From: Mucilaginibacter dorajii
Lineage (GTDB): Bacteria; Bacteroidota; Bacteroidia; Sphingobacteriales; Sphingobacteriaceae
Assembly (NCBI RefSeq): GCF_024808255.1
Contig: NZ_JANTYS010000002.1
Span: 186,001-250,000, forward strand
Direction of reading: 5' to 3'
DNA length: 64,000 nucleotides
Below the pieces are notes generated by a model. It ran no database searches. It was not told the DNA's origin and worked only from the letters and a program-made list of their open reading frames with translations. Numbering within the stretch: position 1 is the first letter of the stretch; each line of letters starts with the position of its first letter. Below, one piece after another: positions 35,004-44,349 of the stretch. The position numbers were made by a program, and so were the translations under genes.

Positions 35004-35966
35004 CTACGCTTTCTTATTCCACTGCTGCTGTTCCTCTAATGTAAGGAACGTCCAGGCCATGATGCGGCTGGCTTTTTGACCTTGCGACATGCTGATGGTT
35101 TGCACCTCAACAGCACCGGCCTTTTGCAGGGCATTGTATAAAATACGGAGGTTTTCCTTTTTAGATACCAGCGTAGTAAACCACAGGCATTGTTTGGCAA
35201 CGCGGGTACTTTGCGTAGCCATTTGCTTTAAAAAAGCGGCCTCGCCACCGGGGTACCATAGCTCCATGTTTTGGCCGCCAAAGTTTAACACAGGCTCTTC
35301 ACGGCCGGTTTTCAGGCCCAGGTTATTCCATTTACGGCGTGAGCCTTCGGCCGCTTCCTTAATGGACGCGTGGAAAGGGGGGTTGCAAAGCGTCAGATCA
35401 AACTGCTCGCCAGGCTTTATGGCGAAGGTAAAAATATCGGCTTTGTGCTTTTGCAGCCTAAGCTCAATAGCGGCTTTTAAGTCTTTACTCTGATCAATTA
35501 TTTTTTGTGCCGATGCTAAGGCTTCCTCGTCGATATCAACCCCAACAAAGCTCCAGCCATACTCCTGGTGACCGATGATAGGATAAACGCAATTGGCACC
35601 TACGCCAATATCAAGCACGCGTATCTTTTTGCCTTTACGCACTGCACCATCATTAGCAGTAGCCAATAAATCTGCCGCATAGTGTACGTAATCGGCCCGG
35701 CCAGGTATTGGCGGGCAAAGGTAACCTTCGGGGATATCCCAATAATCAACCCGGTAATGGTGCTTAAGTAAAGCCCTGTTAAGCAGCTTTACCGCTTCCG
35801 GGTCGGAGAAGTTGATGGTTTCGTTCTCGTACTTATTTACGGTAACAAAGGCACGTAACTTTGGCATCGCCTTAATAAGCGCCTTAAAATCATAACCCAT
35901 ACGATGCGCGTTGCGCGGGTGCATGGTTTCTTTTACTTCGGGTTGATTTGGGGCAGATTCGGCCAA
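35004..35966 (-). CDS. rlmF: 23S rRNA (adenine-1618 N6)-methyltransferase
   Basis: A 320-residue cytosolic methyltransferase that marks A1618 of 23S rRNA. The N-terminal HPRNAHRMGYDF and the middle GYLCPPIPGRADYVHYAADL are diagnostic for RlmF. The SAM site is VLDIGVGANCVYPIIG and the catalytic motif is NPPF (LCNPPFHAS). The frame starts with TTG at 35966; an ATG at 35924 would remove the short leader before HPRN. Homologues carry such a leader, so TTG is preferred. A single gene. Confidence 0.93.
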   Translation of the reverse strand: MAESAPNQPEVKETMHPRNAHRMGYDFKALIKAMPKLRAFVTVNKYENETINFSDPEAVKLLNRALLKHHYRVDYWDIPEGYLCPPIPGRADYVHYAADLLATANDGAVRKGKKIRVLDIGVGANCVYPIIGHQEYGWSFVGVDIDEEALASAQKIIDQSKDLKAAIELRLQKHKADIFTFAIKPGEQFDLTLCNPPFHASIKEAAEGSRRKWNNLGLKTGREEPVLNFGGQNMELWYPGGEAAFLKQMATQSTRVAKQCLWFTTLVSKKENLRILYNALQKAGAVEVQTISMSQGQKASRIMAWTFLTLEEQQQWNKKA

Positions 35967-36033
35967 GTTAGTATATTTTAAATTGTATGATAAATCGTCA
36001 ATCGTTTGCTTTGGGCTTTACGCTTTTTGCTTT

Positions 36034-36504
36034 TTAGCTCAACCTACCGGCAAGATCAGCAGGCGAATAATTGATGGATTTTAAGGTTTTATTATCCGCC
36101 GTGCGGTATACCAGGAACAAGCCATCGATCTCTTTATAATGCGATTCGGTACCTGCCGTATTACGGTAATGTTCAATAGTTTGATTAGCTTCCTCCACCG
36201 TTTTGCAGGCCTTACTCATATTGGAGCGGTGCACCTCATCAAACAGTTCCTTAAACTTTTCGCCAAGGCCAAACTCCAGCACCGCGCCCGATAGTACGTA
36301 TTGTAAATCGCAAAGGGCGTCGGCTATTTCAACAAGGTTATTGTCGTTTACAGCATCCTGCAATTCTTTCAATTCCTCGGCCAATAGTTCAATACGCAGC
36401 TGGCTACGCTCTTTTGACGGAATTTGCGGCGAAGCGACGATGGGGTGTTTAAAGGTAGTGTGAAACTCGGCTACCTGGTTTAATGAGTTTAAATCTTTGA
36501 TCAT
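36034..36504 (-). CDS. All-alpha NTP pyrophosphohydrolase (PRA-PH/MazG-like)
   Basis: A 156-residue cytosolic protein. The helices RIELLAEELKELQDAV and EIADALCDLQYVLSG contain the paired ExxE and ExxD acidic residues that bind magnesium in the phosphoribosyl-ATP pyrophosphatase/MazG superfamily. It hydrolyses a nucleoside triphosphate to monophosphate and pyrophosphate; the natural substrate is unknown, and a house-cleaning role is likely. It is not linked to histidine genes here. A single gene, 67 bases downstream of the rlmF start region. Confidence 0.8.
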   Translation of the reverse strand: MIKDLNSLNQVAEFHTTFKHPIVASPQIPSKERSQLRIELLAEELKELQDAVNDNNLVEIADALCDLQYVLSGAVLEFGLGEKFKELFDEVHRSNMSKACKTVEEANQTIEHYRNTAGTESHYKEIDGLFLVYRTADNKTLKSINYSPADLAGRLS

Positions 36505-36789
36505 GTTATTGAGGAAGTATCTAAGTTTGCTAAGTTATGAATTAACCTAAAGGCTTTCAAAAAATCACATTCTTTTAATATCGGGTGCATTTCTTTGTGG
36601 GCTATAAATGATGAGCAAGTCATTACTATATATCCTGATGAATAATATGGTTAATAATTATAAATCGCCATGACTACATCACAACAAACTAAATATGAAC
36701 AAGATACACCGTATTTATAATTAACAAAAACTTAACATTGATAACATTTGTTAACATAAGCATAATATTAAAGTATCTTTTTCTTAACT
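36505..36789. other. A+T-rich intergenic region
   Basis: No protein-like frame seen. It separates the divergent pyrophosphohydrolase and histone-like genes and probably holds both promoters. Confidence 0.4.
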
Positions 36790-36797
36790 TACCTTTG
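36790..36797 (+). promoter_or_regulatory. Predicted -7 box of the histone-like gene
   Basis: TACCTTTG, a perfect TAnnTTTG match, 43 bases before the ATG at 36840. No TTTG at the expected -33 distance, so strength is uncertain. Confidence 0.4.
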
Positions 36798-36839
36798 CAA
36801 TAAAAATAAATTCAAGATCCAACCTGAATTTTCTCAATC

Positions 36840-37220
36840 ATGTCCATGAAAAATAAAGAAATCAAATCTGTAGCAAAAGAGGCCCGTAAAGCCCTGAAAA
36901 AACAATTAAACGATAAGTTAGCAGCGCAGGTGAAAGCAGTTGTTGCCGAATTTACAGCCGATCAGAAAAAATTAACCAAGGTTATTGAAAAAGCTGCCAG
37001 GAATTTAGCCAAAACGCTTTCGGCAAAAATCAGCGAAAAAAGTCCGGTTCATGCCGAAAAACCAGCTTCGGATAAAAAGGACGACCTTGCTTTAACTATG
37101 GCAAAAGAACCGGCTGCCCCTGTAACTAAACCTGCCGCCGATAAAAAACCGGTTGCTAAAGTAGTTAAACAAGCGTCGAAAACAGCTGCCAAGCCCGTTG
37201 AGAACACACCTGTAAAATAG
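36840..37220 (+). CDS. Lysine/alanine-rich histone H1-like protein
   Basis: A 126-residue very basic protein. The N-terminal half is a continuous lysine-rich helix or coiled coil (KEARKALKKQLNDKLAAQVK). The C-terminal half is a K/A/P low-complexity tail with repeated AADKKP/PVAK units, like the tails of bacterial H1-like nucleoid proteins (Hc1, AlgP types). DNA binding is inferred from composition only. No signal peptide. Another ATG two codons in (36846) is possible. Confidence 0.6.
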   Translation: MSMKNKEIKSVAKEARKALKKQLNDKLAAQVKAVVAEFTADQKKLTKVIEKAARNLAKTLSAKISEKSPVHAEKPASDKKDDLALTMAKEPAAPVTKPAADKKPVAKVVKQASKTAAKPVENTPVK

Positions 37221-37335
37221 TTTTTATAAACGGGTGACAGCTAAATAAACATAGCTAAGTCGTAAATAATGCAAGCTTGAAAAACAACCGGTAACGGGTA
37301 TATGTTTAGCTTCGCGGTTAAGTTTACGGTTGCCT

Positions 37336-38766
37336 ATGTCAAATTTTAACGTTTTATACCAAAACCTCCTTAAGCGGTTGCCGCATATTTATCTTTTATA
37401 TGCGGTGCCGATGGTTTTTATCACGGCGCTAATTACCCCACCTTTTCAGAGCCCGGATGAGCCTAACCATTTTGCCCGCGCCGAACAAGTTTCGCGACTG
37501 GAGTTGATACCGGCTTTCACCTATGATAAAGCCCATCCCCCTACCAAAGCCGATTCCATATCAAGTGATCCTAAAATAACATACCCCGATAAAGGAGGTT
37601 TTACTGTCGACAAAGGTATTTACGCGCTTGATCATGCTTATGTGGCCCTTGAGCATAATGCCCAGGTAAAACTGAATGCGGCTAATACCAACAGCGCGAG
37701 AAGCCTAAAGTGGAAAACCGGTAACATCTATTTTAACTTCGGAAATACCGCTATTTATCCTCCCGTAGTTTATATTATGCAGGCGTTGGGAATTGGCATT
37801 GGCAAAGTTTTCAACTTATCCATCCAAAACACCTTATATATTTCAAGGATCCTAAATGGCCTGCTATCTATCGCTATGTGCTTTGTAGCCCTGTGCTTAG
37901 CCAAACGAAGCGGGATCCTGTTGTTTGTGGTGTTGCTTTTCCCGATGACAGTATCACTTTTTGCATCTGTAAGTCAGGACGCGGTGCTGATAAGCTGCTG
38001 CTTTTTGCTAACCGCCATTATAGATAGCGTGGAGTTTGCCGATGGTAAATTTTACAGCAAGCCAAAGTTGGCTGCACTCATCATACTGATGGCCATTATC
38101 GGCCTGGCCAAACCTCCGTACATCCTTTTTGCCTTCCTGTTTTTGTTTTTAAAACTCAGCCCCAAACAAAAAGCCATCGGCATCATTATCCCGTTCTCGG
38201 CATTAATTTTCTGGCTCATCATCAATCACGGCGCGTTCATGATCAAATTTGCCCCACCCGAAATGCGGCTCAACAGCAAACTGCAGGTTCAGCACATTTT
38301 ACAGCAGCCGTTTCAATTCATTGGTATGTTTTTTAGTTTTGATAAAGCAGGCTTGCTGAATATAGCATACATGTTTGTTGGTGTGCTGGGCTGGTTAGAT
38401 CTGCAAATGCCAGGTCATTATTACCTGGCAGCTTATGTTTGTTTGTTCCTGGCGGGCTATGTAGGCATTAACTTCAAAGGCAATATCAAGATCAGGGCCG
38501 TGTTGATCATTTGCTCATTTGCCACCGTCATCGCCGTAATTACCGCACAATATGTAACCTGGGTAGCGTTGGCATCGACATCGTTTGGTGGCATGCAGGG
38601 CAGGTACCTTATTCCTGTTTATCCTTTCCTGGCTTTGGCTTTTTGTGCTGAGCCCGGCTTTCTTAAAAATGTGGGTTTCAAAACAGTGATATTATCAACT
38701 GTATTGTTATTCCCTGTGTATACTGCGGTAACTATGATTCATGAATTGTTGGGCAGATATTATTAG
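37336..38766 (+). CDS. DUF2142 polytopic membrane protein
   Basis: A 476-residue inner-membrane protein of the DUF2142 family, recognisable by the early ITPPFQSPDEPNHFARAEQV after the first helix and about ten more hydrophobic segments. Family members are often found with cell-surface polysaccharide genes and resemble GT-C glycosyltransferases, with the DEP acidic loop in the usual place; catalysis is not proven. No such cluster surrounds it here. ATG at 37336 is preferred over the TTG two codons upstream. Confidence 0.85.
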   Translation: MSNFNVLYQNLLKRLPHIYLLYAVPMVFITALITPPFQSPDEPNHFARAEQVSRLELIPAFTYDKAHPPTKADSISSDPKITYPDKGGFTVDKGIYALDHAYVALEHNAQVKLNAANTNSARSLKWKTGNIYFNFGNTAIYPPVVYIMQALGIGIGKVFNLSIQNTLYISRILNGLLSIAMCFVALCLAKRSGILLFVVLLFPMTVSLFASVSQDAVLISCCFLLTAIIDSVEFADGKFYSKPKLAALIILMAIIGLAKPPYILFAFLFLFLKLSPKQKAIGIIIPFSALIFWLIINHGAFMIKFAPPEMRLNSKLQVQHILQQPFQFIGMFFSFDKAGLLNIAYMFVGVLGWLDLQMPGHYYLAAYVCLFLAGYVGINFKGNIKIRAVLIICSFATVIAVITAQYVTWVALASTSFGGMQGRYLIPVYPFLALAFCAEPGFLKNVGFKTVILSTVLLFPVYTAVTMIHELLGRYY

Positions 38767-38889
38767 TTGGGGTTCAATTGCCGTGAGGTACAAAACAATC
38801 CTAAACCTGGCTTGCCACGCCATAAAGCAACAAGGCAGCCGGGTTTTACCTCTTAACCATAAACTATAAATAACTATCAATACAACCAA

Positions 38890-39276
38890 CTACATACCCG
38901 GCTTTTTGGCAACGCCAATAATATCAAGATTGGTAAGCTCAAGCGATTTAACCATATCTTTTACCGTAGCCTTATACTTTTTAAAATGAGCTGTTTCAAT
39001 ATGGGATTTGTAGGCGGCCGAATCGGCATATATTTCAAGGATGGTGATATGCGATGGGTGTTCTTTATCGGCAACCGCGTAATAACTTAATACGCCGGGC
39101 TCTTCGCTTACGGCCATTTTCATTTGCTCTTTAAGCGCGGCATTATACTGCTCCAATTGCGCGGGATCAACCTCAATCTTCGCCGTCCTAACCATTTGAT
39201 TTTTTTGTTGAGCCATAGCCTGCCTGTTACAAATTACTGCCAGTAAAACAACAAGATAAAAGAGTCTCTTTTTCAT
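38890..39276 (-). CDS. Exported ABM-domain protein
   Basis: A 128-residue protein with a signal peptide (MKKRLFYLVVLLAVICNRQAMAQ) and one antibiotic-biosynthesis-monooxygenase (ABM) ferredoxin-like domain: AKIEVDPAQLEQYNAALKEQ, EPGVLSYYAVAD, ITILEIYADSAAYKSHIETA HFKKY. Such domains act as small-molecule monooxygenases or heme-binding folds. Periplasmic location is set by the signal peptide; the substrate is unknown. Single gene. Confidence 0.82.
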   Translation of the reverse strand: MKKRLFYLVVLLAVICNRQAMAQQKNQMVRTAKIEVDPAQLEQYNAALKEQMKMAVSEEPGVLSYYAVADKEHPSHITILEIYADSAAYKSHIETAHFKKYKATVKDMVKSLELTNLDIIGVAKKPGM

Positions 39277-39403
39277 CTGCTTTAAGATTTACCCTAAGTT
39301 AACTATTTTAGCCAGACAGGCTGAAAATTCGGCCTATTGAATGAATACCTGATTTGGAAAGTAAAAGAATATTTCCCAATTTATCATCACCAACACCACT
39401 GTT

Positions 39404-39772
39404 ATGACAAGCGATAAACCCACCACTATTGATGAATATATTGCCGGCTTTCCGGCCGATATTCAAAAGCTATTGCAGGAAGTTAGGGAAGCCATCCGCT
39501 CGGAAGCTCCTGAGGCCGGCGAAAAAATAGGGTATGGCATCCCTACCTTTACCCTTAACGGCAACCTTATCCACTTTGCAGCTTTTAAAAACCATATAGG
39601 GCTTTACCCTACACCAAACGGATTGGAAGAGTTTAAGGATGAACTTTCGGGGTATAAAGGAGCCAAGGGATCGGTTCAGTTTCCGCTTGATCAATCCATG
39701 CCTATCGATCTTATCAAAAGGATCACCCGGTTCAGAGTGGCTAAAATGATGGCCAAGCCTAAGAAGAAATAA
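39404..39772 (+). CDS. DUF1801 (YdhG-like) protein
   Basis: A 122-residue cytosolic protein of the DUF1801 family. The motifs are TIDEYIAGFPADIQKLLQEV, EKIGYGIPTFTLNGNLIHFA and HIGLYPTP. Members are sometimes called iron chaperones by distant fold similarity to frataxin/YdhG, but this is not established. Lysine-rich C-terminus. It ends 5 bases before the convergent DUF72 gene. Confidence 0.85.
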   Translation: MTSDKPTTIDEYIAGFPADIQKLLQEVREAIRSEAPEAGEKIGYGIPTFTLNGNLIHFAAFKNHIGLYPTPNGLEEFKDELSGYKGAKGSVQFPLDQSMPIDLIKRITRFRVAKMMAKPKKK

Positions 39773-39777
39773 TTGAT

Positions 39778-40530
39778 TTAATTTAACTCATTAACATATT
39801 TATTCAACAATTGCAAATTGCTCAAAGCATTACCCATAGTATTGTTAAAATAAGTATAAACTATTTTGCCTTCCTGCTGCCATTCTTTTATGTATTGGGC
39901 ATATTCATATAAAAAGTCATCGGCGTAGCTCCCACGGTATCCGCCTTCGGGGCCGTGGAAACGAAGATAAACCACATCATCGGCTATCGCTGTTAGCGGT
40001 GTTGCAGATGCGGGCATATCATGAATCACCATACTCATTCCATATTGCTGTAGCAGCTCGTAAACATTTTCCTGGTACCAGTTGCCGTGTCTGAACTCTA
40101 TAGCTATATCCCATTCCTTTTCAGGATCATTCATGCGGATCACATCGATCAGTTGCCTAAAAGCGTGCAAATTATTTACCTGGATACTTGCCGGGAATTG
40201 AACCAGCAATGAGCCTTTTTTATCGCAGGCGTTAGCTATCGCCTGCATAAAACGCTCTACATCCTCCGGCTTAAAGACAAGGTGTTTATTGTGGGTAATC
40301 TCCCGCCAAAGTTTAAAGGTAAACCGGAAGCCATCGGGTACCTCATCGGTCCACTTTTTTATCGTTTTGCCGATGGGAAGTTTATAAAAGGAACTATTGA
40401 TCTCGATAGAATTAAACAGCGTGGCATAATAGCCAAGCCTGCTCAACTGCTGATGTTCCGGGGCAAAATCGCGCTTGGGAATCGGGATTTGCAAGCCGCT
40501 TGTTCCGGTGTAAAATGTATTATGATCCAC
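39778..40530 (-). CDS. DUF72 (YecE-like) TIM-barrel protein
   Basis: A 250-residue cytosolic protein of the DUF72/YecE family. Recognised by FYTGTSGLQIP, the ATLFNSIEINSSFYKLP stretch and VYLRFHGPEGGYRGSY, ending with VYTYFNNTMGNAL. It has a TIM-barrel fold and unknown activity. It begins with GTG at 40530. A lipoprotein gene ends 37 bases upstream on the same strand and may share the transcript. Confidence 0.88.
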   Translation of the reverse strand: MDHNTFYTGTSGLQIPIPKRDFAPEHQQLSRLGYYATLFNSIEINSSFYKLPIGKTIKKWTDEVPDGFRFTFKLWREITHNKHLVFKPEDVERFMQAIANACDKKGSLLVQFPASIQVNNLHAFRQLIDVIRMNDPEKEWDIAIEFRHGNWYQENVYELLQQYGMSMVIHDMPASATPLTAIADDVVYLRFHGPEGGYRGSYADDFLYEYAQYIKEWQQEGKIVYTYFNNTMGNALSNLQLLNKYVNELN

Positions 40531-40567
40531 GTAGCTATAATAGCTGTTGGTGGCTTATTGTTTATAA

Positions 40568-41005
40568 TTACTTTGTTAAAACCACAATACGCGCAATCGT
40601 GCCGCCAGGCGTTATTATATCCGATGTTAACACAGCTTTGTGGGATGATTGTACCGAAAGATCAAAATCAGTAGAAGCACCTTTTAGAATTGCACCATCA
40701 AATTCATGTACTATACTATAATTGATATGCAATTTATTTCCGGGCTGCACGGTATAAGTTGCCGAATCTACCTTACCGGCTACGTGGGCTATGAGCTGTC
40801 CGTTTGCCATAAAGTCATAACTATCTGTAGCCTGCCCCACGTAGGTACCTCCACCTGGCGTACCATTTGGGCCGATGCCCGAAGTGTGGGTTGAATCGCT
40901 CACCAGTTGCCATTTACCGGTTATACCGGCATTAGCATCTTTTTTACAGGATAAAAAGCCGGTGATTATAAGGGCGATAAAGCTGAGGGTGAGGCAATTT
41001 TTCAT
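40568..41005 (-). CDS. Lipocalin-like lipoprotein
   Basis: A 145-residue lipoprotein. Signal peptide with lipobox FLSC (C20) followed by KKDANAG. The mature part begins ITGKWQLVSDS and contains YDFMANGQLIA, the start of the lipocalin-like fold common in small Bacteroidota lipoproteins. Ligand unknown. Located 37 bases before the DUF72 gene on the same strand. Confidence 0.75.
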   Translation of the reverse strand: MKNCLTLSFIALIITGFLSCKKDANAGITGKWQLVSDSTHTSGIGPNGTPGGGTYVGQATDSYDFMANGQLIAHVAGKVDSATYTVQPGNKLHINYSIVHEFDGAILKGASTDFDLSVQSSHKAVLTSDIITPGGTIARIVVLTK

Positions 41006-41162
41006 AACAGTAATAATGGTTTATAAACATTACGCACGCCGGTATTAAAATGATACACCTGTATAAAAAATCAATGATAATAATATTAAGTTTACTCATC
41101 ATCTGTAAGTAAATTTAACTTCCAATGATAAATTACATGTTTAAACATCTTATTTTTACATC

Positions 41163-42194
41163 ATGGAATTAGGCATCAGCACATTTGGCGAAGTAGAACC
41201 CGATGGTACACCCGGCAATGCAAAAAACGCGCACCTGCGTGTACAGCAATTATTGGAAGAAGTTAAACTGGCTGATGAGGTTGGCCTGGATGTATTTGCC
41301 TTTGGCGAACATCACCGGCCCGATTTTGTGATCTCGGCACCAGAGGTGTTTATGGCCGCCGCGGCAGCTATCACCAAAAATATTAAACTGTCCAGTTCAG
41401 TAACCGTATTAAGTTCTGCCGATCCGGTGCGTACCTTCCAGAATTTCGCTACGGTCGATCTGATCTCCGGCGGTCGTGCCGAAATGATCGCGGGGCGTGG
41501 TTCATTTATTGAATCGTTTCCGCTTTTTGGTTTAAACCTTGATGATTACGATGCCCTGTTTACCGAAAAGCTGGAAATGTTTTTGCAGATCAACAAGCAG
41601 GAAATTGTAAACTGGCAGGGCAAATTCCGGGCACCGGTTAAACAAGGTGTATACCCACGTCCTTTGCAGGATGGCATTCCAGTTTGGATAGGTGTTGGTG
41701 GTACCCGTGCTTCGGCGCTGCGTGCCGGGCGCATGAACCTGCCTATGATCATTGCCATATTGGGCAGCAACCCCAAACATTTTGTACCTTTTGTAGAAGC
41801 CTACCGTGAGTCGGCGGCCAAAGCCGGGCACGATGTAGATAAACTGCAATTGGGCATATCATCGCAATTTTATGTGGCCAATAACGCCGACCAGGCCGCC
41901 GATGAGTTTTACCCATCCTACGCTGCCCTCATGACCCGCGTTGGCCGCGACAGGGGCTGGTCGCCCATGACCAGGGATTCATTTGAATGGCTACGCCAGG
42001 ATGGCCCGCTGGTTGTAGGCGATGTGCAAATGGCAGTTGACAAAATAATGCAGCAATATGAACTATTTGGCAATACCCGTTTTATAGCCCAACTGGTAAC
42101 CGGCCATACCCCACATGAAAAGATATTGAAGGCAATTGAGATTTACGGAACAAAGGTGGCGCCTATAATTCGGAAGGAAACAGCTGCTGCTTAA
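41163..42194 (+). CDS. LLM-class flavin-dependent oxidoreductase
   Basis: A 343-residue cytosolic enzyme of the bacterial-luciferase superfamily. It shows the opening MELGISTFGEV, DVFAFGEHHRPDF, SSSVTVLSSADPVRTFQ and DLISGGRAEMIAGRG, all typical of the FMN-binding TIM barrel. It uses reduced flavin and oxygen; the substrate is unknown. A single gene. A near -7 box TATTTTTA lies just before the ATG. A 33-base perfect palindrome follows the stop codon. Confidence 0.88.
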   Translation: MELGISTFGEVEPDGTPGNAKNAHLRVQQLLEEVKLADEVGLDVFAFGEHHRPDFVISAPEVFMAAAAAITKNIKLSSSVTVLSSADPVRTFQNFATVDLISGGRAEMIAGRGSFIESFPLFGLNLDDYDALFTEKLEMFLQINKQEIVNWQGKFRAPVKQGVYPRPLQDGIPVWIGVGGTRASALRAGRMNLPMIIAILGSNPKHFVPFVEAYRESAAKAGHDVDKLQLGISSQFYVANNADQAADEFYPSYAALMTRVGRDRGWSPMTRDSFEWLRQDGPLVVGDVQMAVDKIMQQYELFGNTRFIAQLVTGHTPHEKILKAIEIYGTKVAPIIRKETAAA

Positions 42195-42260
42195 TCTTAA
42201 TGCGTTCCACCAGAAGAGTTGGAAGTACTTTGTGCCTACCCATAACATCTTGTAGATCCC

Positions 42261-42293
42261 AGACTTACGAAGTTTTGAAAACTTCGTAAGTCT
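42261..42293. terminator. Perfect 16-bp palindrome after the LLM gene
   Basis: AGACTTACGAAGTTTT (42261-42276), one central G, then the exact complement (42278-42293), followed by TTCGTC. It is 66 bases past the stop codon. It could be a terminator or a dispersed repeat with that effect. Confidence 0.6.
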
Positions 42294-42478
42294 TTCGTCA
42301 CTTTGCCCCCCATTCAGAGGCCCCGGATTTACCACTCGACATAACAGGGTGAAAAGGGCAGATGATTGTTACATCCGCTCCCATACTCTTAACATCTATT
42401 TAAACTAACTTTAACAACATAAAGGTTTCTTTGCCTAATATAGCGGCGGGCAATTGCCTGCTTTATCTTTACATCAGC

Positions 42479-44320
42479 ATGAATAACTTTACCCGGACTA
42501 TCGCCTTATCAGCACTCGCCACTATTTGTTATACCGCTACGCAAGCCCAAACCAGGGCATATACTGTTGCAGACGCGCACTCGCATAACGATTATAAAAA
42601 CAATATCCCCTTTTTTAGGGCTTACGAAAAAGGCTTTGGCAGCATTGAGGCCGATGTTTACGCCGTAAACGGACAATTGATAGTGGCACACAGTAAAAAG
42701 GAGATCACGGCCAATCATTCATTAAAAAAACTATATATCGATCCGCTGATCGAAAAATTTCAGCGTGATCCAAAAAGACAATTGCGCCTGCTTATCGAAA
42801 TAAAGGAAGACCACAAAGCCGTATTACCACTGGTAATCAAAGAGCTTAAGCCACTGGAGCAATATTTTTCTTATCCAGGTAACCCGGGCAGGTTATCAAT
42901 TGTGATGACAGGAGCGGTGCCACCAGCCGATGAAGTAAATAATTATCCCGATTGGATTTCTTTTGATGTTGATCATTTAGATGGCTATACTCCTAACCAA
43001 TGGAAAAAGATTGGCCTGGTAAGCTATCCAATAAGCAAATACATTAAGTGGAACGGTAAAGGAGTACTTAACCGCGACGAAATTGCCAAAATAAAGGCAG
43101 GTATTGATAGTGTGCACCAGGCAGGCAAAATGATCCGTTTTTGGGAAACACCAGACACCAAAAGTAGCTGGCTGGCCCTCATGCGTTTAGGGGTTGATGT
43201 AATTGGCACCGATAAAATTGAGGAGCTTGGCGATTTCCTGAATGCCCAACCTACCAACACCTACGTGCAGCCCGCCCCTACTACCATATATAAGCCCACC
43301 TATAAAACAGATGGCGCGAATAAAAAAGTAAAGAACATTATTTTATGTATTGGTGATGGCATGGGTTTATCGCAGATCTACGCTACTTATACGGCTAACC
43401 GCGGACAGCTTAACATCTTCCAGATGCAAAACATAGGCTTCTCCATTACCAATGCTGCCGACGCTTATATTACCGATTCGGCGGCTGGTGCTACCGCTAT
43501 TGCATCGGGACAAAAAACCAATGATCGGGCAATTGGCGTTGATCCCGAAGGTAACCCCTTAAAATCATTAGCAGTTTACAGCACCGATGCCGGCAAAAAA
43601 ACGGCAGACATTGTAGTTTGCGAATTAACCGATGCTACACCCGCGGCTTTTTACGCCCACCAAATGGAACGGGGCAGCACCACGGCCATTGCTAATGATA
43701 TTACATCATCATCCATAGATATTTTCCTGGGTTCGGGCTATAAAGATTTTACGCAAAAGATAAATGGGTTAAGCCCGTTAGACAAAATGCAGCAGAAAGG
43801 TTATACCGTTATCCGCAGCTTTAATGACTTTTTAAACTCGCCATCAAAAAAAATCCTTGCCCTGGTTGATGACCAGGAAACACGCCCCAAAATGCATGGC
43901 CGGGGCGATTACCTGCCACAAGCTTTCAATAAAGTGGCAAGTACACTTAAGGATGAGCCAAACGGCTTTTTTGTGATGATAGAAGGTTCGCAGATTGACC
44001 ATGGCGGCCATGCCAACAATATTAAACAGGTAATTACCGAAAACAATGATTTTGACCAGATGGTTGGCAAAGCCCTGCAATTTGCCGACGAAGATGGCGA
44101 AACCCTGGTTATTGTAACTGCCGACCACGAAACGGGCGGACTAACCCTGCTTGATGGTAGCATTAAAAATGGCTATGTACATGGCAGTTTTAGTACTAAC
44201 GACCATACCGGCACGCCCGTACCCGTTTTTGCTTACGGAGTGCATGCCGGCGATTTTAGGGGCGTTTATAACAACACCGAGATCTTTAATAAGCTGCTGG
44301 CGTTGATTAAAGGTAAATAA
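42479..44320 (+). CDS. Phosphodiesterase-alkaline phosphatase fusion protein
   Basis: A 613-residue exported protein (signal peptide to TATQAQ). Residues about 25-260 form a PI-PLC/GDPD-like TIM barrel (VADAHSHNDY, GFGSIEADVYAVNGQLIVAH, LLIEIKED). Residues about 285-613 are an alkaline phosphatase: metal ligand D293 in CIGDGMG, nucleophile S334 in TDSAAGATA, EGSQIDHGGHAN, and TADHETGG with the last histidine in NDHTG. The combination would hydrolyse a phosphodiester and then release phosphate. ATG 42479 starts the signal peptide; the frame extends to 42431 without coding character. Periplasmic or surface. Confidence 0.9.
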   Translation: MNNFTRTIALSALATICYTATQAQTRAYTVADAHSHNDYKNNIPFFRAYEKGFGSIEADVYAVNGQLIVAHSKKEITANHSLKKLYIDPLIEKFQRDPKRQLRLLIEIKEDHKAVLPLVIKELKPLEQYFSYPGNPGRLSIVMTGAVPPADEVNNYPDWISFDVDHLDGYTPNQWKKIGLVSYPISKYIKWNGKGVLNRDEIAKIKAGIDSVHQAGKMIRFWETPDTKSSWLALMRLGVDVIGTDKIEELGDFLNAQPTNTYVQPAPTTIYKPTYKTDGANKKVKNIILCIGDGMGLSQIYATYTANRGQLNIFQMQNIGFSITNAADAYITDSAAGATAIASGQKTNDRAIGVDPEGNPLKSLAVYSTDAGKKTADIVVCELTDATPAAFYAHQMERGSTTAIANDITSSSIDIFLGSGYKDFTQKINGLSPLDKMQQKGYTVIRSFNDFLNSPSKKILALVDDQETRPKMHGRGDYLPQAFNKVASTLKDEPNGFFVMIEGSQIDHGGHANNIKQVITENNDFDQMVGKALQFADEDGETLVIVTADHETGGLTLLDGSIKNGYVHGSFSTNDHTGTPVPVFAYGVHAGDFRGVYNNTEIFNKLLALIKGK

Positions 44321-44349
44321 CGGGGTACTATAATATCAATGAGGGCAGG

